64,000 bases of DNA from Corallium rubrum (Eukaryota > Cnidaria > Anthozoa > Scleralcyonacea > Coralliidae): the NCBI GenBank assembly GCA_964035015.1, contig OZ035998.1, forward strand, positions 13,417,643-13,481,642. The letters run 5' to 3'. Below the pieces are notes generated by a model. The model searched no databases and was not told the DNA's origin. It worked only from the letters and a program-made list of their open reading frames with translations. Shown here piece by piece: positions 59,827 to 64,000 of the stretch; the first letter of the stretch is position 1, and each line of letters begins with the position of its first letter. The position numbers and the translations under genes are program-made.

Positions 59827-60181
59827 CAGGGACGTAGCCAGGGGGGGAGCCGTGGGAGCCGTGGCTCCCCCCCCCCTTTTGATATAAAACAACAGACATG
59901 TAACTAGCAATATGCATTGTGTCAGGAAATAAACTGTAAACAGTGTATTCAATCTACTGAGTGTATGCATTTTGAGTATCTATGTGACGTTTGCATGTTT
60001 TGAGTATTTTATATGACGTTTTTTAACCTTTAGAGTCTGTAAAATCTTCCTCCAAAAGCCAGGAAATGGCATTTCAGCGACTCCCGATTTCAAAATTTCC
60101 CAGGGGAGCATGCCCCCGGACCCCCCTAAAAATTTATTTTGACTTCGGCTCCCCCCTTTCAAAATCCTGGCCACGTCCCTG
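59827..60181 (+). mobile_element. hAT-type MITE, young insertion in the array
   Basis: CAGGGACGTAGCCAGG to CCTGGCCACGTCCCTG, flanked by ACTTTAAC (59819-59826) and TCTTTAAC (60182-60189). No other array unit contains it, so it postdates amplification. Same family as 19855-20197. Confidence 0.87.
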
Positions 60182-60646
60182 TCTTTAACCCGGATAAATT
60201 TAGACCTACCTTGAAGATCCTAGGAAATTGACTTGAGGTCTTTTCACTGCCTTCAGGCACTTGTTCGACGTCTAGCATATGTGGCCGTTTGGCTTATTTC
60301 CGTAAACGGCCGTTCCCAACCCAAACAGTCGCGATTCCTACCGAATGTTCTTATGTTTACCAAGGGTCTCTTCAGCACCGTAAATGAAAACTCCCGAGCT
60401 TGTCATTCTACTAGAAATACATAAATGCAATAACCCCTCGCCCGCTTTTACAGCAACCCCCCTTGCGCTCTTTTTTTATTGGAGGCCTGGAAATAGCTAC
60501 TCCTGTCGGAATGAAAATATAGTTTTAATTCTGGTAGAATATTTGAAATAAAAAACAAAAACTCTATTTTTTAAGAAAAATGCAACAAAAAACAAAGAAA
60601 AATTTAAGGATGATATTTCGTAAAATATATTGAGATGAAAAAAATT

Positions 60647-60726
60647 GCCTGTCGCCTCCCAGGTTTCGAACTCGATCTCGTTCGCGTGCGAGCCGACGAT
60701 GTTACCACCACACTACTGAAGCAGGC
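60647..60726 (-). repeat. tRNA-like sequence (tRNA-Val-like with Ala-type CGC anticodon position) or SINE head
   Basis: Reading down the minus strand: GCCTGC start, TAGTGTGGTGGTAAC as A-box region, CTCGCACGCGAAC as anticodon arm, GAGTTCGAAACC as B-box, and a closing CAGGC that pairs with GCCTG. It follows tRNA-Val(CAC) over most of its length, with CGC at the anticodon. D- and anticodon-stem pairing is imperfect, so a pseudo-tRNA or tRNA-derived SINE is more likely than a working gene. Confidence 0.5.
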
Positions 60727-61028
60727 GTCAAAATTTTATCAAAACATTAGGGTTATTCTGTACAGTTATTTCTTTCCATGTTTACAAAGACCATTGCTTG
60801 GTATCTAAAAATATTTGCACTTTGAAAACTACTCAAACTGCCTGGCTGGTATTCATTTATGATATTTTAAATTTATTTAAACAAATATAACAAAAACAGT
60901 TTTTCATTTCGAAATCTGAATTGCTGAAAATGTTTTCACATACATGTTAATGCCAATGGGCCTTAATAAATATTTCAACAGCATTGGTACGTTTTAAAAA
61001 AATGTTCCTTTTTCATTTTTTATTTAAC

Positions 61029-61215
61029 AAATAAAACATAAAGCTCCGTGCATATGTACTCTTATAAAGGCACGTTTGACGTCATTTGAACACGAAAGAA
61101 GTTGAGTAGAGGCACGAGGCGATAGCCGAGTGCCTTTACACTTCTTTCGTGTTCAAATCACGTCAAACGTACCTTTATAAGAGTACATATGCACAGGAGC
61201 GGTATGTTTTATTTG
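61029..61215. repeat. Fold-back element
   Basis: AAATAAAACATA, GTGCATATGTACTCTTATAA, AAGGCACGTTTGACGT, TTGAACACGAAAGAAG and complements flank a ~35-base centre with GAGGCACGAGGCGATAGCC. Confidence 0.82.
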
Positions 61216-63333
61216 TTTTATAAAATAAGAAGAAGAAAAATCAAACTGTGAGGTAGTTTTGGAATTTTTGCGGGCTTTTGCCGGGCTGACGCCATTCTAC
61301 GCCATTTTACGTCATTCATGATCTCTGTTCTCTTATAAATGCACGGAGCCCAGCCAATCAGAGCGTGCGTAGAGGGCACCTTATTTTATAAACTAAATTA
61401 TAAACAACCGCTAAGTTATATAAAGTAGTTTTACAAAAAGAAAACTATTTAAAAGAAGATAAGACGGCAGCCACAGGTAAAAAATACAACGGGGAACGGC
61501 AAGAAAAAACATGCAATTATGGATATGATACGTTTAAAACGGACTTCAAGGACACACAAAATGTCATAATATAAAACAAAATTAACAGTCATAGATGTAA
61601 ACAGAGAAACTCGAACAGTTTTGCTACTAAGTGTTCGTGATTACTGAGAGCGACTGCTCTATATTTTTACCGTAGCTTAAACTTTTCGGCCTTTATCATC
61701 GTTGGTTTTCTATCTTTTTCCCTCTTTGGAGGTTCGGTTTGACGGGTTTCCTTTAGTCAAGACGTTGATTTGTTTCTGTTCTTTTGAAATGAATGTACGT
61801 ATCCCCAAAACTCCTTTCTCAAGTCTTTTTGTCAAGAATATATTACTTCAAATCTTTTTTGTCAAGAACTATATTGTTTCCAGTGCCCTACAATCTTCAC
61901 CGCGCGTGGTCCGTCCACACATATATACATATATACAAATATTCAGATCGCTCAAACTGATTCGCATTTGAACACGCGTGTAAAGTGTATGGACTCCACG
62001 CATGTCGAGATTAGCACCCTCACCGGGCTCCGGGCCTTCGGCCCTACGCCCGGCTCGGGGATTAATAGTATAGTGGTTAGTGTCAAAGACTTGGGCTTCA
62101 GTCGCCGCAAGCTCTAAACCTGTTGTGATCAAACTTTTTATTTTAGGGTTAAGGCGTTTGCTCAGATTATATGTCATAAATAATCGAGATTTGCGCTTAA
62201 AGTCAAGAACGAAACAGTCACCTAAAGAACAAAAATATTTGTTTTTACTATCCGGCGTTTTGTTGATCCGACTGGATTTAGTCACGAGCTTATAAGGGTA
62301 CACTTGTGGAAACCAGAGTTATTGGGTTAGTATTAACCACTTCAGGGACGAAAAATTGCGGCTTGCCACCTGTGACAAAACTTGTACTAGAAATAATACA
62401 TAATGACGAGTTTTTAAAATTGACTAAAACTTTTAAAATAATTGGGTAGCGGGTTTGACTATCTTAATCGGGCTGTTGCACGCCTCCTATTCACAAGTGC
62501 TATCCCACTACCGTTTGACGCGGGAACTTTTGTCTGCTATGTTTCCATCCTGGACCGATAACGTCCTCCTCATGCAACCTGGTCAACTCAGGCTCCCCTA
62601 AGTTCACCATATCGACGCCCAACTTAGTGTGGACACTCGATCGACATAGGCCGATGCACAACAGGAATCCCAACTTCAAGCCATTCGACACCACCTGCTC
62701 TGTAGTCGTTCAGTTACAAGCGCGAACCACCACGCCCAGCGATAACCGGTTTTTTTTTTAAATTTCGCTAACCATAAATTATTTTGCAGACATTCTTTGG
62801 AAAATAACTCCTGTTCTTAAACTAAATTGCATCAGGCATAAAAAAATTCGAGCGCTTTAATTTTATTGAACAAATTAAATAGTTTCTTCTTTGTTTTATA
62901 TGGAAACTCACCATGAGAGCGCAAAAATCTATCCCTGCCGGAAATTCAACTTAACGATTAAAATTATTCTTTTGGGAAGTTTGATACGCACTTCATTTCA
63001 CTACCTCACGACGTACCTCAGTAATCCCCACTTCAAGCCAGATGATCACACCACCTGCTCTGTATTAGTTGTTCAGTTACGGGCACACACCACCACTTGC
63101 ACAGGACAACAACCTGCATGTGGATTTTAACCTGGATAAATTTAGACCTTCGTTTCACTGCCTTCAGGCACCTGTTCGACGTCGAGCATATGTGGCCGTT
63201 TGGCTTATTTCGCTTTCGTAAACGGCCGTTCCCAACCCAAACAGTCGCGATTCCTACCGAATGTTCTTAATTCTTATGTTTACCAAGGGTCTCCTCAACA
63301 CCGTAAATGAAAACTCCCGAGCTTGTCGTTCTA

Positions 63334-63400
63334 TAGTATAGTGGTTAGTGTCAAAGACTGGGTTTCAGTCGCAGCGAGCTCTAAACCTGTTGCGGTCAAA
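63334..63400 (+). repeat. tRNA-Asp-like block of the array (representative of 13)
   Basis: TAGTATAGTGGTTAG is identical to the A-box side of metazoan tRNA-Asp. A weak B-box-like GAGCTCTAAAC starts 42 bases later, the spacing of a true tRNA. Between them GACTGGGTTTCAGTC forms a 5-bp stem. No acceptor stem pairs. Other blocks start at about 40965, 42249, 43539, 45843, 48062, 49335, 51681, 52939, 55168, 56443, 58789 and 62066. It is a degenerate tRNA-derived module, not a tRNA gene. Confidence 0.55.
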
Positions 63401-64000
63401 CATTTTATTTTAGGGTTAAGGCGTTTGCTCAGATTATATGTCATAAATAATCGAGATTTGCGCTTAAAGTCAAGAACGAAACAGTCACCTAAAGAACAAA
63501 AATATTTGTGTTTACTATCCGTTTTGTTGATCCGACTGGATTTAGTCACGAGTTTATAAGGGTACACTTGTGGAAACCAGAGTTATTGGGTTGGTATTGA
63601 CCGCTTCAGGGACAAAAAATTGCGGCTTGCCACCTGTGACAAAACTTGTACTAAAAATAATACATAATGACGAGTTTTAAAATGGACTAAAACTTTTAAA
63701 ATAAAATAATTGGGTAGCGGGTTTGACTTATCTTAATCGGGCTGTTGCACGCCTCGTATTCACAAGTGCTATCCCACTACTGTTTGACGCGGGAACTTTT
63801 GTCTGCTATGTTTCCATCCTGGACCAATACGTTCCTCCTTATGCAACCTGGTCAACTCAGGCTCCCCTAAGTTCACCATATCGACGCCCAACTTAGTGTG
63901 GACACTCGATCGACATAGGCCGACGCACAACAGGAATCCCGACTTCAAGCCATTCGACACCACCTGCTCTGTAGTCGTTCAGTTACAAGCGCGAACCACC

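Larger units (their letters stand above)
60414..62065. other. 1.65-kb non-array insert at a tRNA-like block
   Basis: Array sequence stops at TTGTCATTCTA and resumes at TAGTATAGTGGTTAG, the first base of the A-box-like motif. The insert contains a tRNA-like unit on the minus strand (60647-60726), a fold-back (61029-61215), a GC-rich hairpin around GGGCCTTCGGCCC near 62030, and no recognised gene. No target duplication seen. Confidence 0.7.
39655..64000 (+). repeat. 24-kb complex tandem array (satellite-like) running off the window
   Basis: Basic ~330-bp subunit: ATCCCGACTTCAAGCCATTC, ACACCACCTGCTCTGTAGT, AGCGCGAACCACCACGCCCA, CACTAACCATAAATTATTTT, TCGAGCGCTTTAATTTTATT, GGAAATTCAACTTAACGATT, CACTACCTCACGACGTACC. 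A longer module follows: TAAATTTAGACCT, CAGGCACCTGTTCGACGTC, a tRNA-like block, GTCATAAATAATCGAGATTT, ATTGCGGCTTGCCACCTGTG, GGGTAGCGGGTTTGACTATC, CCATCCTGGACCGATACG, CGACGCCCAACTTAGTGTGG. tRNA-like blocks recur at ~1.27 or ~2.2-2.35 kb. Recurrent ~60-100-residue open frames on both strands (for example the MVSNGLKSGFLL type on the minus strand) move with the repeat and end at varying points, so I do not regard them as genes. The left end is diverged, the right part homogeneous. Confidence 0.9.

Noticed and set aside
61702-61971. 89-residue frame in the array insert
   Set aside because: Phe/Leu-rich translation of AT-rich DNA without domain features.
63334-63400. A functional tRNA-Asp gene in each array unit
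   Set aside because: Only the A-box side matches; acceptor and T stems do not pair and the anticodon is not preserved.
42688-63963. Recurrent ~64-residue minus-strand frame (MVSNGLKSGFLL type) and ~78-residue frames (MYPYKLVTKSSRIN type) in the array
   Set aside because: Conserved only because the DNA repeat is conserved; ends differ between units, several units are frameshifted, and no family resemblance is seen.
39655-64000. CRISPR-like or ribosomal DNA array
   Set aside because: Unit size, absence of regular spacers and no rRNA sequence; the rest of the window is clearly animal nuclear DNA.

Overview
The window is animal nuclear DNA: AT-rich, intron-containing, with very little coding sequence and a heavy load of small inverted-repeat transposons. 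The gene content is one LAR-type receptor tyrosine phosphatase, one intronless class A GPCR, one intronless class C GPCR and one Tctex1-domain dynein light chain. With the repeat style, this fits an early-branching metazoan, most likely a cnidarian (anthozoan). The species call is inference; no sequence here names the organism.

Layout. 1-8350 (+) holds the 3' end of a LAR-like receptor phosphatase: the end of catalytic domain D1, all of D2 and the stop codon, in six exons whose splice phases all agree. Its introns carry several MITEs and fold-back elements. About 300 bases after the stop lies a degenerate 60-bp minisatellite (8642-9496) split by a mariner-like MITE. 10.4-12.6 kb is a stack of transposon relics, including two MITEs nested in an older element; a sister copy of that element at 34.05 kb lacks both and so shows the empty sites. 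13705-14661 (-) is a class A GPCR reading frame interrupted by one TGA where a tryptophan is expected. 14.7-20.6 kb is AT-rich, with TA microsatellites, fold-back elements, a perfect 65-bp palindrome and one short ORF of unknown nature. 20674-23343 (-) is a complete 889-residue class C GPCR. 23.3-30.3 kb has no recognised gene, only a diverged duplication and MITEs. 30307-30843 (+) is a complete DYNLT5/TCTEX1D1-like gene. 30.8-39.6 kb is mostly MITEs.

From about 39655 to the end of the window, 24 kb is one complex tandem array. It is built from ~330-bp subunits plus a longer module that contains a tRNA-Asp-like A-box block. Blocks recur at ~1.27 kb and ~2.3 kb spacing, giving ~3.5 kb and ~7.1 kb higher-order repeats. 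A terminal-inverted-repeat element has been amplified with the array, a younger hAT-like MITE has landed in it, and a 1.65-kb foreign insert breaks one unit exactly at the tRNA-like block.

The four genes have no evident shared pathway: two are G-protein-coupled receptors, one is a receptor phosphatase and one a cilium/dynein component. The most informative observations are the catalytically intact-looking LAR D2 domain, the inverted intronic repeats around its core exons, the Trp-to-stop GPCR, the dated nesting of transposons, and the tRNA-module satellite array.
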